Assembly: GCA_949286645.1 (NCBI GenBank)
Contig: CASEDN010000126.1
Span: 1-13,942 of the forward strand
Source of the DNA: an uncultured bacterium
GTDB taxonomy: Bacteria; Bacillota_I; Bacilli_A; RF39; UBA660
Length of the DNA stretch: 13,942 nucleotides
Direction: 5' to 3'
Shown piece by piece: positions 1 through 7,926 of this stretch (positions within the stretch are counted from its first letter, which is position 1; every line of letters starts with the position of its first letter). Under the pieces are notes generated by a model. It searched no databases and was not told where the DNA came from. It was given only the letters and a program-made list of their open reading frames with translations. The translations under genes were made by a program, and so were the position numbers.

Positions 1-2
1 CA

Positions 3-201
3 GATTCCAATGAGATTCAGTCCGTTGTAACTTCCGCCACAACAGAATGTGACGCGCTCTATATCCCAACAGATAATACTATGGCCTCAAATACAGAAAT
101 TATCAATAATATCTGCGAGCCTGCCGGTATTCCGGTCATTGCCGGGGAAGAAAATATGTGCCGGGGCTGCGGTATTGCCACTCTTTCCATTGATTATTAT
201 A
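3..201 (+). CDS. Internal fragment of TrpX-like ABC transporter substrate-binding protein
   Basis: An open frame from base 3 encodes a stretch typical of the ABC substrate-binding family PF04392 (TrpX/YtrF-like lipoproteins that bind small solutes outside the membrane). Visible motifs are CDALYIPTDNTMAS, then PAGIPVIAGEENMCRGCG, then ATLSIDYY. In the family, IDYY is followed by a Leu-Gly segment and a C-terminal helix. Here homology stops after IDYY and the frame runs about 17 unrelated codons to a stop near base 253. Both ends of the gene are missing: the left by the window edge, the right by the junction near base 200. GC content is far above that of everything to the right, and the cysteine-containing version of the motif recalls Lachnospiraceae homologues. 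This piece probably does not belong to the same genome segment as the rest. Confidence 0.8.
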
Positions 202-205
202 ACAA
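190..205. other. Chimeric or recombination junction
   Basis: Plus-strand homology to a substrate-binding protein stops and minus-strand homology to a Fic N-terminus starts within these bases. Base composition drops at the same place. The AT-rich string TGATTATTATAA could belong to either side, so the exact breakpoint is hidden by microhomology. No transposase, integrase or terminal repeat is seen here. An assembly or amplification chimera is the simplest explanation. Confidence 0.7.
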
Positions 206-576
206 TCAAGCAAGTAAGATAAGTCATCTTCTATCTTTGATGGTAAAGATATAGGAATATTAGTATCTGCTATAACACTACCTGTTTTTCTATATTCATT
301 AGAAATATAAAGATTACTATCATTAATCGTATTTGCTACTCTTTTAATTAAATCTTTTGATAGTCTGTCTTGTTCATACAATTTATTTAACAAAAACTTA
401 AATGCCCTCATATTATCACTTAAACGAATGGCATTATCACTACTGTCTACCTCTCTTAAATCTTGTTCTATACTCATATTAGAATGTGTTAACCGATTAA
501 TAAACAATTCAAAATATTCATCTAAAAATTCATTATTATTAGTATTAAATATCTCTTTTTTTAATGTTGTATTCAT
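196..576 (-). CDS. Fic-family protein, N-terminal part, truncated at junction
   Basis: Fic proteins are usually AMP-transferases that modify target proteins, using an HPFxxGNGR motif. Only the N-terminal region is present. It shows a segment resembling the region around the Fic inhibitory helix (residues 32-40, SNMSIEQDL), then a YRKTGSVIADTNIP stretch followed by LPSKIEDDLSYLLDCYNN, which matches the usual lead-in to the Fic core (FR..V.I.....PP..V..LM..L..W.N). The catalytic core would follow but is replaced by the foreign segment. The start at 576 has a clear AGGAGG about 7 nt upstream (minus strand) and a TATAAT at 602-597. The family call rests on the N-terminal pattern alone, and the catalytic motif cannot be checked. 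Confidence 0.6.
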
Positions 577-596
577 ATTGGATCCTCCTATTTGAC

Positions 597-602
597 ATTA
601 TA
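597..602 (-). promoter_or_regulatory. Candidate -10 box for Fic gene
   Basis: TATAAT lies on the minus strand 20 nt before the Fic gene start. No convincing -35 hexamer is visible 16-18 nt upstream. The 577-719 gap holds this box and the divergent Hsp20 promoter and operator. Confidence 0.35.
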
Positions 603-650
603 TCATAATCAAGTGTATAAAATTTAAAAATATGTAAATAATAAAAATAA

Positions 651-677
651 TTAGCACTCGTGATTGACATTTGCTAA
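651..677 (+). promoter_or_regulatory. CIRCE-like HrcA operator
   Basis: The left arm is a perfect TTAGCACTC (651-659). After the canonical 9-nt spacer comes ATTTGCTAA (669-677), which matches six of nine positions of the right arm GAGTGCTAA. It sits directly upstream of a small heat-shock gene, where HrcA would be expected to repress. The damaged right arm suggests weaker or one-sided HrcA binding. Confidence 0.75.
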
Positions 678-692
678 AAACAGTGCTATAAC
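664..692 (+). promoter_or_regulatory. Sigma-A type promoter of Hsp20 gene, overlapping CIRCE
   Basis: A perfect -35 TTGACA (664-669) is followed after 17 nt by TATAAC (687-692) preceded by TGC, an extended -10. The -35 lies inside the spacer of the CIRCE-like operator, so a bound HrcA dimer would block RNA polymerase. Confidence 0.75.
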
Positions 693-719
693 ATAATTGT
701 GAAAGGAAAGTGATAATAT

Positions 720-1106
720 ATGTTACCAACAAGATTTTATTTTGATAATGCATTAGATCAATTTTTTGAGAATGAAGGAAGTAAGATGAAATGTGATATC
801 TATGAAAAAGATAACACATACCATGTAGAAATGGATTTACCAGGATTCAAGAGAGATGAAATTAAAGTGGAATGTAACAAAGGCAACTTAGTTATAACTG
901 CTGAAAAATCTGAAAATACTGAAGATAAAGATGAAAATAAAAAATATCTACGTCGTGAGAGAACTTATGGAAAATACTCTAGAAGTTTTTATCTAGGAGA
1001 TATCAAAGAAGATGCTATTGAAGCTAAATTCGATAATGGTACATTAAGTATTTCTATTCCAAAAATTGATGAAAATGAAAATAAAAGACTTATTGATATA
1101 AAATAA
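720..1106 (+). CDS. Hsp20 family small heat-shock protein
   Basis: A cytosolic ATP-independent holdase chaperone of 128 residues that keeps unfolding proteins soluble. The alpha-crystallin domain runs from about residue 24 to 120, with the conserved MDLPGFKRDEIKV strand region, an acidic loop (about 62-73), and the signature A.FDNGTLSISIP near residues 102-114. The C-terminal LIDIK carries the I-x-I tail motif used for oligomer contacts. The N-terminal arm is short, as in many Bacillota Hsp20 proteins. The ATG at 720 is 8-10 nt after AAAGGAAAG. A CIRCE-like operator overlaps the promoter, so control by HrcA is inferred. The gene is alone on this strand and ends at a terminator shared with the convergent gene. 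Confidence 0.93.
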   Translation: MLPTRFYFDNALDQFFENEGSKMKCDIYEKDNTYHVEMDLPGFKRDEIKVECNKGNLVITAEKSENTEDKDENKKYLRRERTYGKYSRSFYLGDIKEDAIEAKFDNGTLSISIPKIDENENKRLIDIK

Positions 1107-1130
1107 AAGAAGGCATTTTAGTCTTCTTTT
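1105..1130. terminator. Bidirectional terminator between convergent genes
   Basis: AAAAGAAG (1105-1112) pairs with CTTCTTTT (1123-1130) across a 10-nt loop. It has a T run to the right for the Hsp20 transcript and a TTTTATTTTA tail on the minus strand. It overlaps the last codons of the minus-strand membrane-protein gene. Confidence 0.7.
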
Positions 1131-1516
1131 TTTATATCCCAAAAATAGATAAATAAAGTATTTAAAATAATTCCTAATATAACTAAATCTATAATAATAA
1201 AATTAGTCTTAAAGTAATCATAGTTTAGTGTATACATTAAACTATTAGCTCTATAATCTGTATATAATTTAACTGTTATTATTCCTAAATAAAACGTTAA
1301 TGCAAAAGATATTAAATTATAACTAACTAATTCTTTATAAATTTCTTTTCTACTAAGTATTGTAAATATATTAATTAAAACAAACAAACTACACATAATA
1401 AGAAAAGATATTCCAAAGGCTCCACAGTTAAATATTACATTTAATAGTAAATATACAAATATAACAAAGAAAATTACAGAAATTAATCTTAAATAATAAA
1501 CTATATTTTTAAGCAT
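1118..1516 (-). CDS. Small four-TM membrane protein, unrecognised
   Basis: A 132-residue, very hydrophobic protein that I do not recognise. Hydrophobic stretches at about residues 10-28, 34-54, 66-86 and 105-126 suggest four membrane segments, with a basic N-terminus and a charged KKED tail. The start lies inside the end of the AAA+ gene with 8 nt overlap, so translation is probably coupled and the two products may act together. Its stop overlaps a bidirectional terminator, making it the last gene of its transcript. Function cannot be assigned from sequence. Confidence 0.75.
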   Translation of the reverse strand: MLKNIVYYLRLISVIFFVIFVYLLLNVIFNCGAFGISFLIMCSLFVLINIFTILSRKEIYKELVSYNLISFALTFYLGIITVKLYTDYRANSLMYTLNYDYFKTNFIIIDLVILGIILNTLFIYFWDIKKED

Positions 1517-2441
1517 GAGATAATCCTCTATCTAATCCATCTGCAATCTCATTCTTAAACTCCTCTCTAAATCTAGGTAATTCTTTTTTAATAACATCAG
1601 GATAAACATTTTTAGTATTCATAATTGCTTTCTCAATATCAAAGATATTTACTTCTTTTCTATTATTATAAATAGCATAAGAAAAAGCTTGTTGTAAAAT
1701 AGTTAAAGTAACATCAGGATACCTTGAACCTATTTCATATATTCTTCTATATTCGCTAGTAAGATCTGTTAAAAAAGCCATAATCTTTTGTTTAACATAA
1801 GGATCATACATTAACTTAGCACCTGTCTTCTTCTCTATTTTAGGAAGAGTTCCCATACAAATAGCAATAGTCTCTTCTCTTGTAGGTTCTGCTACTTCAA
1901 CCTTTTGAAAACGTCTAACAAAAGCTTTATCTCTCAAAATATATTGTTCATACTCCTCAGTAGTAGTCGCACCAATTACTTTAATATCTCCTCTATCAAG
2001 ACCAGGTTTAAACATATTAGCAAAATCTAATGACTCTCCCTTACTTCCCATTAAAGTATGAATCTCATCTATAAATAATATCAAGTTAGAATACTCTTTT
2101 AACTCGTCTATAAGTATTTGTATTTTACTCTCACCAGTATCAGGATCTGTTCCTAGTAAAGCAGATGTATTAACTTTAATAATCTGATAACCTTTAAGGG
2201 CATCAGGAACATTTCCTAACTGAATACGATAAGCAAGTCCCTCTACAATAGCAGTTTTACCAACACCAGGTTTACCTGTTAAAATAGCAGACTTCTCAGG
2301 GGTAAGTAATATTAAAACTAACTGCTTAATTTCTTCTTCTCTTCCAATAGCAGGATTAGTAATATATTCTTTATCTGTAAAATTTTCACCATAACTTTTT
2401 AAAATACTAACTTTACTTTTTCTAATTAATTCATCATTCAT
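1509..2441 (-). CDS. Stand-alone ClpA/ClpB NBD1-like AAA+ ATPase
   Basis: A 310-residue protein matching the first AAA+ module of ClpA/B/C. It opens the ATPase core with NPAIGREEEI, then Walker A GKPGVGKT (56-63), NVPDALKG (77-84), Walker B ILFIDE (121-126), a GATTTEEY sensor-1 segment (157-164) and RDKAFVRRF with candidate arginine fingers R176/R177. The lid domain follows to about residue 290. No Clp N-domain, M-domain or second AAA+ ring is present, while full ClpB is about 860 residues. The D1 pore loop, normally (K/R)YRGEFEER, reads GTDPDTGESK (97-106) and lacks the aromatic residue that grips substrate, so threading unfoldase activity is doubtful. The ATG at 2441 follows AAAGGA. It overlaps the downstream four-TM gene, hinting at a membrane-linked AAA+ module. 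Confidence 0.87.
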   Translation of the reverse strand: MNDELIRKSKVSILKSYGENFTDKEYITNPAIGREEEIKQLVLILLTPEKSAILTGKPGVGKTAIVEGLAYRIQLGNVPDALKGYQIIKVNTSALLGTDPDTGESKIQILIDELKEYSNLILFIDEIHTLMGSKGESLDFANMFKPGLDRGDIKVIGATTTEEYEQYILRDKAFVRRFQKVEVAEPTREETIAICMGTLPKIEKKTGAKLMYDPYVKQKIMAFLTDLTSEYRRIYEIGSRYPDVTLTILQQAFSYAIYNNRKEVNIFDIEKAIMNTKNVYPDVIKKELPRFREEFKNEIADGLDRGLSHA

Positions 2442-2463
2442 AATATCAATCCTTTACTTCTTT

Positions 2464-2472
2464 AGTATAACA
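2464..2472 (-). promoter_or_regulatory. Candidate extended -10 promoter for AAA+ gene
   Basis: On the minus strand TGTTATACT (2472-2464) fits an extended -10 element 22 nt before the AAA+ start. No good -35 is visible. The AAA+ and membrane genes could have their own transcript in addition to read-through. Confidence 0.4.
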
Positions 2473-2483
2473 TAAATATTAAA

Positions 2484-3935
2484 TTATTTATACCCTATAT
2501 CATAGTTACTGGGTCCCATAATACATTTACCATCTAAATTAAATCTAGAGCCATGACAAGGACAATCCCAAGTCTTCTCTACTTCATTAAATACCAAACT
2601 ACATCCTAAATGAGGACATTTATTATAGACAATATGTTCCTTACCTTTTTCATCTTTATAAATCGCAACTGCCTTACCATCTATTCTTGTAAATCTAGGA
2701 TTACCATTATAAAAAGATTTATTTTTATTTACTTTACTACTAATAAGACTATAAATGTTACTAAAGATATTTATTGGATAATTAATTAACTTCTGTTTAT
2801 TAAAACATCTTCTAGGATCAAATAGTTCTTTATAAATATTATATTTATTATCAATTAAGTCTTTTATTATCGTACTAGCAAGCATACCATTAGAGTTACC
2901 CCAAGTATTATAACCAGTGGAAAGTATTAAGTTATCGTCAATAAAACCTATTAAAGGTAAATGGTCTAGTGTCATTAAATCATAATTACTCCAAACATAA
3001 TCATAATTAGTAATATTAGTATTATTCTCTAAATCATCAACCATCTTTTTACTATTAGATGCAAAAGCAAGATTAGCAGATGATGATACAGTCAATAAAC
3101 AGTCATTATAGTATCTCATAGATTTTAAAGGTTTCTCTATATTAATAGCATTAAAGTCATAACTATTATTAACACTTAAACATACTAAGAAAGACTTCTC
3201 TAAATAACACTTAAATGGCATTAAATATGGTAATAAAAAGTAAGGATAATGAAGAGCTAAAACGATTTTTTTAGCCTTTATAATATTACTTTCAGTATAA
3301 CATTTAAAAGAATCTCCCTCTTTTTCTATTTTAATTATCTTAGTATTTTCATAGACTCTATGATTAAGGCTAATAGATTTTTTAACTATTTCTTTTATAA
3401 ATTTTAAAGGATGAAAGATATAAGTATCATTAACATAGAATCCAGACTCTGCTCTCATTCCATTAGGTAATTTTTTAATAGAAGTAGTCTTCTCTCCAAA
3501 AGATGAAAGTAATTCTTTTTCTTTTTCTATTTTCTTAATATTAGAAGAATCTAATGTATATAAATAAGACTTACTTTTCTTTAAATCACAGTCAATATTC
3601 TCTTTTTCTATTAAATTACTTGCTATCTTTAAAGCTTCCTTCTCTCCTCTATAATATAGATAAGCTTTATCTCTTCCAAAGATATTATTAAGCTTAGCAT
3701 AAATATCTTCTTGTAAAAAAGTTATTTTAGCACTACTTCTACTAGATGCTCCACTACCTAACATATTCTTTTCTACTAAAGCTACTTTTCTATTATCATC
3801 CTTAAACTGATAAAAGGTACTACATCCTGTAATACCTCCACCAATTATTAAAATATCAACATCTATATTTTCCTTTAATGATTCATAACTATCATTACTA
3901 TTAATAGTATCTTGCCAAATAGAAATATTTTTCAT
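2484..3935 (-). CDS. FAD-dependent oxidoreductase with C-terminal Rieske domain (YhfW-like)
   Basis: A 483-residue cytosolic protein. The N-terminal DAO-type FAD domain begins with DILIIGGGITG (GGGITG at 32-37), an acidic residue E55 ending the second strand of the Rossmann fold, and a GSGASSRSSAK loop (60-70). A second FAD-binding segment, LPLIGFIDDNLILSTGYNTWGNSNGM, lies around residues 325-350. The C-terminal Rieske [2Fe-2S] domain has CPHLGC (440-445) and CPCHGS (458-463): C440, H442, C458 and H461 are the expected cluster ligands, and C445/C460 the disulfide pair. The arrangement and length match Bacillus YhfW, whose substrate is not known to me. The ATG at 3935 has AAGGAG 8-10 nt upstream. 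It lies 34 nt after the PepSY gene, probably the same transcript. Confidence 0.9.
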   Translation of the reverse strand: MKNISIWQDTINSNDSYESLKENIDVDILIIGGGITGCSTFYQFKDDNRKVALVEKNMLGSGASSRSSAKITFLQEDIYAKLNNIFGRDKAYLYYRGEKEALKIASNLIEKENIDCDLKKSKSYLYTLDSSNIKKIEKEKELLSSFGEKTTSIKKLPNGMRAESGFYVNDTYIFHPLKFIKEIVKKSISLNHRVYENTKIIKIEKEGDSFKCYTESNIIKAKKIVLALHYPYFLLPYLMPFKCYLEKSFLVCLSVNNSYDFNAINIEKPLKSMRYYNDCLLTVSSSANLAFASNSKKMVDDLENNTNITNYDYVWSNYDLMTLDHLPLIGFIDDNLILSTGYNTWGNSNGMLASTIIKDLIDNKYNIYKELFDPRRCFNKQKLINYPINIFSNIYSLISSKVNKNKSFYNGNPRFTRIDGKAVAIYKDEKGKEHIVYNKCPHLGCSLVFNEVEKTWDCPCHGSRFNLDGKCIMGPSNYDIGYK

Positions 3936-3969
3936 TAGTCACGCTCCTTATTTCTATTATGGCTAAAAA

Positions 3970-4557
3970 TTAATCATATATACTATCTCTATCGTAACTA
4001 ACTACTTCTCCAGTATTAGCATTTATCTTATAGTCATATTCAAAATCACCACTAGTAAAATCAATTTCATAAACAAGAACACCATTTTCATACTCTTGCT
4101 CTGTTCTTAAAAACTGTACAGCATCTTCAGTTAAGTTAGCATTAGTAAGTGCAATATTTTTCGCTTCATCTACAGTTATACTAGCAGTAGTTGCATTATT
4201 TCCATTATTACTAGAACCATTAGTATTAGAATTATTGCTGTTATTATTACCATTATCATTAGTTATACTATTATTAGTATTAAAATCAGTATAAATAATC
4301 TTTCCATTTTTAGCATCTATCTTATATTCATAGTCTTTATTTTGATAATATACGTCTACTTCATAGACATTTTTATCCATTTCAAAATCAATACTTTCAA
4401 AGTATAAATCACTACTACTTACACTCATATTATCTGCAATAACATCTTTTACTTCATTTTCACTAATAAATGTTACTTTAAAGTATATAAGCCCTATAAT
4501 AGCTAAGATAGCAACAATTCCAACTATAATAATAACTGCTTTCATCCATTTTTTCAT
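3970..4557 (-). CDS. Membrane-anchored protein with two PepSY domains
   Basis: A 195-residue protein with a short basic start, one hydrophobic helix at about residues 7-27 and no lipobox, so probably a single-pass anchor with the rest outside. PepSY repeat 1 spans about 33-92 (YEYKIDAKNGKIIYTD) and repeat 2 about 127-192 (EYDYKINANTGEVVSYDRD); the shared E/DYDYKI-A-(N)G-(I/V)-Y pattern is clear. They are joined by a linker of almost only Asn, Ser, Thr and Gly (93-124). PepSY domains are thought to inhibit or modulate extracellular peptidases. The start follows AAAGGGTGA, and a good promoter precedes it just after the sigma factor gene. Confidence 0.88.
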   Translation of the reverse strand: MKKWMKAVIIIVGIVAILAIIGLIYFKVTFISENEVKDVIADNMSVSSSDLYFESIDFEMDKNVYEVDVYYQNKDYEYKIDAKNGKIIYTDFNTNNSITNDNGNNNSNNSNTNGSSNNGNNATTASITVDEAKNIALTNANLTEDAVQFLRTEQEYENGVLVYEIDFTSGDFEYDYKINANTGEVVSYDRDSIYD

Positions 4558-4580
4558 TTAAATTCACCCTTTCTAAAATA

Positions 4581-4609
4581 ATTTTAACATTATATTATAA
4601 GTTAGTCAA
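4581..4609 (-). promoter_or_regulatory. Sigma-A type promoter for PepSY gene
   Basis: On the minus strand TTGACT (4609-4604), a 17-nt spacer, then TAAAAT (4586-4581), placed 23 nt before the PepSY start. It lies directly after the sigma-factor stop, so the PepSY and downstream genes can be transcribed independently of that sigma gene. Confidence 0.65.
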
Positions 4610-4616
4610 AGCTTCA

Positions 4617-5309
4617 TTAATTAATCTTTCTTAAAACCTTATCTTTACTACTAAATTCATCTATTATCTTTTCTTTTTGAAGTACCAACTTTAATTCTTT
4701 AATATTTTTAGATAATACTCTTGAAAGATATGTTTGACTAAAACCAAATAGTTTTGCTATTTCGCTTTGAGTCATAGGTTCCTGATCAAATCCAAAATAC
4801 ATCTTAATAATATTTTGGTTTTTTAAAGATAAATTATTAATTGCTTTTCTTATTTCTTTATTAATACAATCATCTTCCAAATCTTGCACAAAATCAATAG
4901 TTTTATCCTCTAAGATTTGTTCTATCATCAATTCATTATTATCTGTTCTTATTAATACTTCACTAATACTTATATTATTAATGTATTTTTTATTTTTTTT
5001 CAAAAACATACAGATCTCATTATCAATACATTTTTTTGAATAATAATAAAACTTTATATTCTTACTCCTATCAAAATTATCTACGCTTTTAATAAGGCCA
5101 ATAAAACCAACTGATAATAATTCATTTTGATCAAAACCACTGTTTACAAACTTTTTAACCTCTCTTATTACAAGTCTTATATTATGAATTATTATTTCAT
5201 CCCTTGCTTCTTTATCTCCTTCTTCTGCTCTAACAAAATATTCAATTAACTCTTCATCAGTAAATGGTTTCGGTACTTCTTCAAACATCAATATATTATT
5301 ATGATTCAT
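4617..5309 (-). CDS. Sigma-70 family factor, sporulation SigE/SigK type
   Basis: A 230-residue RNA polymerase sigma factor. Region 2 (about residues 33-104) carries ARDEIIIHNIRLVIREVKKF, then ELLSVGFIGLIKSVDNFD and a core-binding/-10 recognition helix ending CIDNEICMFLKK. This order is typical of SigE/SigK-like sporulation sigmas (NLRLV, DLISIGTIGLIKA, A..CIENEI). Region 4 (about 155-209) has the helix-turn-helix QSEIAKLFGFSQTYLSRVLS (181-200). Conserved positions have drifted (FYYYSKK where A-TYA-R is usual) and region 3 is short. No pro-sequence is evident. The ATG at 5309 has AAAGGAG 5 nt upstream. Whether the host sporulates cannot be told from this window; a re-purposed alternative sigma is equally possible. 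Confidence 0.88.
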   Translation of the reverse strand: MNHNNILMFEEVPKPFTDEELIEYFVRAEEGDKEARDEIIIHNIRLVIREVKKFVNSGFDQNELLSVGFIGLIKSVDNFDRSKNIKFYYYSKKCIDNEICMFLKKNKKYINNISISEVLIRTDNNELMIEQILEDKTIDFVQDLEDDCINKEIRKAINNLSLKNQNIIKMYFGFDQEPMTQSEIAKLFGFSQTYLSRVLSKNIKELKLVLQKEKIIDEFSSKDKVLRKIN

Positions 5310-5337
5310 AATTTCTCCTTTCTGTCATTCTTACTAC

Positions 5338-5369
5338 ATACTGCTAATTAACTTCATAATAATACTGCT
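5338..5369 (-). repeat. Direct repeat upstream of sigma gene
   Basis: The octamer AGCAGTAT (minus strand) occurs at 5369-5362 and again at 5345-5338, 24 nt apart, between the valS terminator and the sigma start. It could be an operator or a promoter element; nothing in the sequence decides this. Confidence 0.35.
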
Positions 5370-5376
5370 TAATAAA

Positions 5377-5404
5377 AGAAAAGCTAAACTACAACTGCTT
5401 TTCT
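5377..5404 (-). terminator. Rho-independent terminator of valS
   Basis: On the minus strand AGAAAAGC (5404-5397) pairs with GCTTTTCT (5384-5377) across a 12-nt loop, followed by TTTATT. It overlaps the last codons of valS and separates it from the sigma gene. Confidence 0.75.
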
Positions 5405-7926
5405 AACAACTTAAGCTTAGCTTCTTCTTCTTTTAATTTTTCTCTATCAAGGTCAACTATATTTTTAGGAGCCTTATTAACATAGTTTTCATTACTAAGT
5501 AACTTCTTACGTCTTTCGATAGAGTCTTTTAATTTCTTAATATTCTCTTCTAACTCTTCTTTATTAACTTCATTTTTAAAGAAGTAAGTAATATCAATTA
5601 AACTAGATTTATAATTAATAGATTGATAATCATTTAAAGCTTCTTTAACAACAATATCATCAGTAATCTTTAACTGTGATTTATAAATGTATTCTAAATC
5701 ACTATTGGTACTAAACATTACTAAATCATCTTTTTTTATGTTATTAGTAGCTTTTAAATTTCTTATCTCTCTTAAATCAACTATAACTTTAGATATTTCT
5801 TCCATTTCCTCATTAAACACAGTCTCACTATCGTATTTAGGATAAGTACTAATTACAATAGACTCACTATCTTTAAATGGTAACATAGAATAGATTTCTT
5901 CTGTTACATAAGGCATAAATGGATGAAGCAATTTAAGAATTGTGGTTAAAACATCAAGTAATACAGCTTTAGTTGTATCATTCATAGCAACTTTACTTAA
6001 TTCAATATAGTTATCACAAAAGTCTTCCCAAATAAATTTATATAACATATTACCAACATTATGAAAGTCATAGCTATCCATGTTTTTAGTAACATCTTTA
6101 ATTAGATTATTTTTTAAAGTTAAAATCCATTTATCAGCTTTACTTAAATTTTGATAATCATATCCTGATGTCTTCATACCTTCAAGATTCATTAAAACAT
6201 AACGAGATGCATTCCATAATTTATTAATAAAATTCCAAGTAGATTTAACTTTCTCTTCATCATATCTTAAATCTGTTCCAGGCGCCGTATTAGTAGTTAA
6301 GAAAAATCTCAAACTATCGGCACCATACCCATCTATAACATCCATAGGATCTACTCCATTACCTAAAGACTTACTCATCTTACGTCCTTCTTTATCACGA
6401 ATTAGTCCATGGATAAGACAATCTTTAAATGGTCTTTTACCAGTAAATTCTAAACCTTGGAAAGTCATACGATTAACCCAGAATGGAATAATATCATAAC
6501 CAGTTACTAAGACATTATTAGGATAATATCTTTTAAATAAATCAGTCTCTTCTGGCCATCCTAGTGTTGAAAATGGCCATAATGCAGATGAAAACCAAGT
6601 ATCTAGTACATCTTCATCTTGAACCCATCCATCACCATCTGGCGCATCCATTCCAACATAAACTTCGTCACCTTTATACCAAGCAGGTATTCTATGTCCC
6701 CACCATAGTTGTCTAGAAATACACCAGTCATATGTAATTTCCATCCAATGATTCATAGTTTTTTCATAACGTTCTGGAACAAAGTTTACTTTAGTATCTT
6801 TATTCTTTTGATTACCAAGCACTCTATCTGCAAGAGGTCTCATCTTAACAAACCATTGTTTAGATAAAGTAGGTTCAACTACAGCATCACTTCTCTCACT
6901 ATGTCCTACATTATGGGTCATTTCTTCAATACTAATTAATAAATCTTGTTTCTTTAAATCTTCTACTAATTTTTCACGACACTCTTCGCGACTCATCCCC
7001 TCATAACCAGGAGCATTCTCATTCATAGTAGCATCAAGATTCATAACAACAACACGAGGTAGGTTATGTCTCATTCCTACTTCATAGTCATTAGGATCAT
7101 GAGCAGGAGTTATCTTAACAACACCAGTTCCAAACTCTGGATCAGCATGATAATCCCCTACAATAGGTATTTCTTTATTAACAATAGGAAGAATTACTGT
7201 TTTACCAATTAAATGTTTATATCTATCGTCAGAGGGATTAACTGCAACTGCAGTATCACCAAATAAAGTCTCTGGACGAGTAGTTGCAACATCTAAATAT
7301 TCATCAGTACCAGTTATATAATATTTAATATGATAAAATGCTCCCTTATCTTCTTTATAGATAACCTCTTCATTAGATAAAGCAGTCATTTGTACTGGAT
7401 CCCAGTTAATAATTCTCTCTCCTCGATAAATCAAGCCTTTCTCATAAAGTTTAACAAAAACATATCTAACCGCTTTACTAAGTCCTTCATCTAAAGTAAA
7501 TCTTTCTTTAGTATAATCAAGACTAAGACCAAGTTTTGCCCATTGTTCGTGAATAGTAGTAGCATATTCATCTTTCCAACTCCAAGCATGTTCTAACCAT
7601 TCATCACGAGTTATACCACGAGGATTAATTCCCATTTCTCTAAGTCTTTTATCAACTTTCGCCTGTGTTGCAATACCAGCATGATCCATTCCTGGAACCC
7701 ATAAAGCATCAAATCCGCACATTCTCTTATATCTAATAATAATATCTTGAAGTGTTGTATTCCAAGCATGACCTAAATGTAATTTACCAGTAACATTAGG
7801 TGGTGGTATAACTATACAAAATGGTTCTCTACTCTTATCTTTATCTCCTTTAAAATAACCTTTATTTACCCATTCATTATACTTATCTTTCTCTACTTCT
7901 TTATGATTATATTTCTTATCTAACAT
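5389..7926 (-). CDS. valS: Valyl-tRNA synthetase
   Basis: A class I aminoacyl-tRNA synthetase that charges tRNA-Val in the cytosol; 845 residues from the chosen start, within the usual range of about 870-880. The HIGH-type motif is HLGH at 50-53 within [13 protein letters not shown]. The CP1 editing domain contains [17 protein letters not shown], and the KMSKS motif is at 516-520. The anticodon-binding domain is followed by the ValS-specific C-terminal coiled coil (last ~60 residues, rich in Lys/Glu/Leu). The ATG at 7926 is chosen because GGAGAAAGG lies just upstream; an in-frame ATG at 7962 would add 12 basic residues without a ribosome binding site. It overlaps the upstream gene by 11 nt and shares its T-box leader. 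Confidence 0.98.
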   Translation of the reverse strand: MLDKKYNHKEVEKDKYNEWVNKGYFKGDKDKSREPFCIVIPPPNVTGKLHLGHAWNTTLQDIIIRYKRMCGFDALWVPGMDHAGIATQAKVDKRLREMGINPRGITRDEWLEHAWSWKDEYATTIHEQWAKLGLSLDYTKERFTLDEGLSKAVRYVFVKLYEKGLIYRGERIINWDPVQMTALSNEEVIYKEDKGAFYHIKYYITGTDEYLDVATTRPETLFGDTAVAVNPSDDRYKHLIGKTVILPIVNKEIPIVGDYHADPEFGTGVVKITPAHDPNDYEVGMRHNLPRVVVMNLDATMNENAPGYEGMSREECREKLVEDLKKQDLLISIEEMTHNVGHSERSDAVVEPTLSKQWFVKMRPLADRVLGNQKNKDTKVNFVPERYEKTMNHWMEITYDWCISRQLWWGHRIPAWYKGDEVYVGMDAPDGDGWVQDEDVLDTWFSSALWPFSTLGWPEETDLFKRYYPNNVLVTGYDIIPFWVNRMTFQGLEFTGKRPFKDCLIHGLIRDKEGRKMSKSLGNGVDPMDVIDGYGADSLRFFLTTNTAPGTDLRYDEEKVKSTWNFINKLWNASRYVLMNLEGMKTSGYDYQNLSKADKWILTLKNNLIKDVTKNMDSYDFHNVGNMLYKFIWEDFCDNYIELSKVAMNDTTKAVLLDVLTTILKLLHPFMPYVTEEIYSMLPFKDSESIVISTYPKYDSETVFNEEMEEISKVIVDLREIRNLKATNNIKKDDLVMFSTNSDLEYIYKSQLKITDDIVVKEALNDYQSINYKSSLIDITYFFKNEVNKEELEENIKKLKDSIERRKKLLSNENYVNKAPKNIVDLDREKLKEEEAKLKLLEKQL

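Noticed and set aside
136..195. C-terminal extension of the Fic frame
   Set aside because: These codons are the antisense of the high-GC transporter fragment and are not part of a natural Fic protein.
598..819. Minus-strand open frame of 73 codons
   Set aside because: Overlaps the Hsp20 gene and its operator in antisense, with no ribosome binding site; a shadow.
4204..4290. Repetitive AT-rich triplets in the PepSY gene, possible microsatellite
   Set aside because: They encode an Asn/Ser/Thr/Gly linker between two domains and are not a regular tandem repeat.
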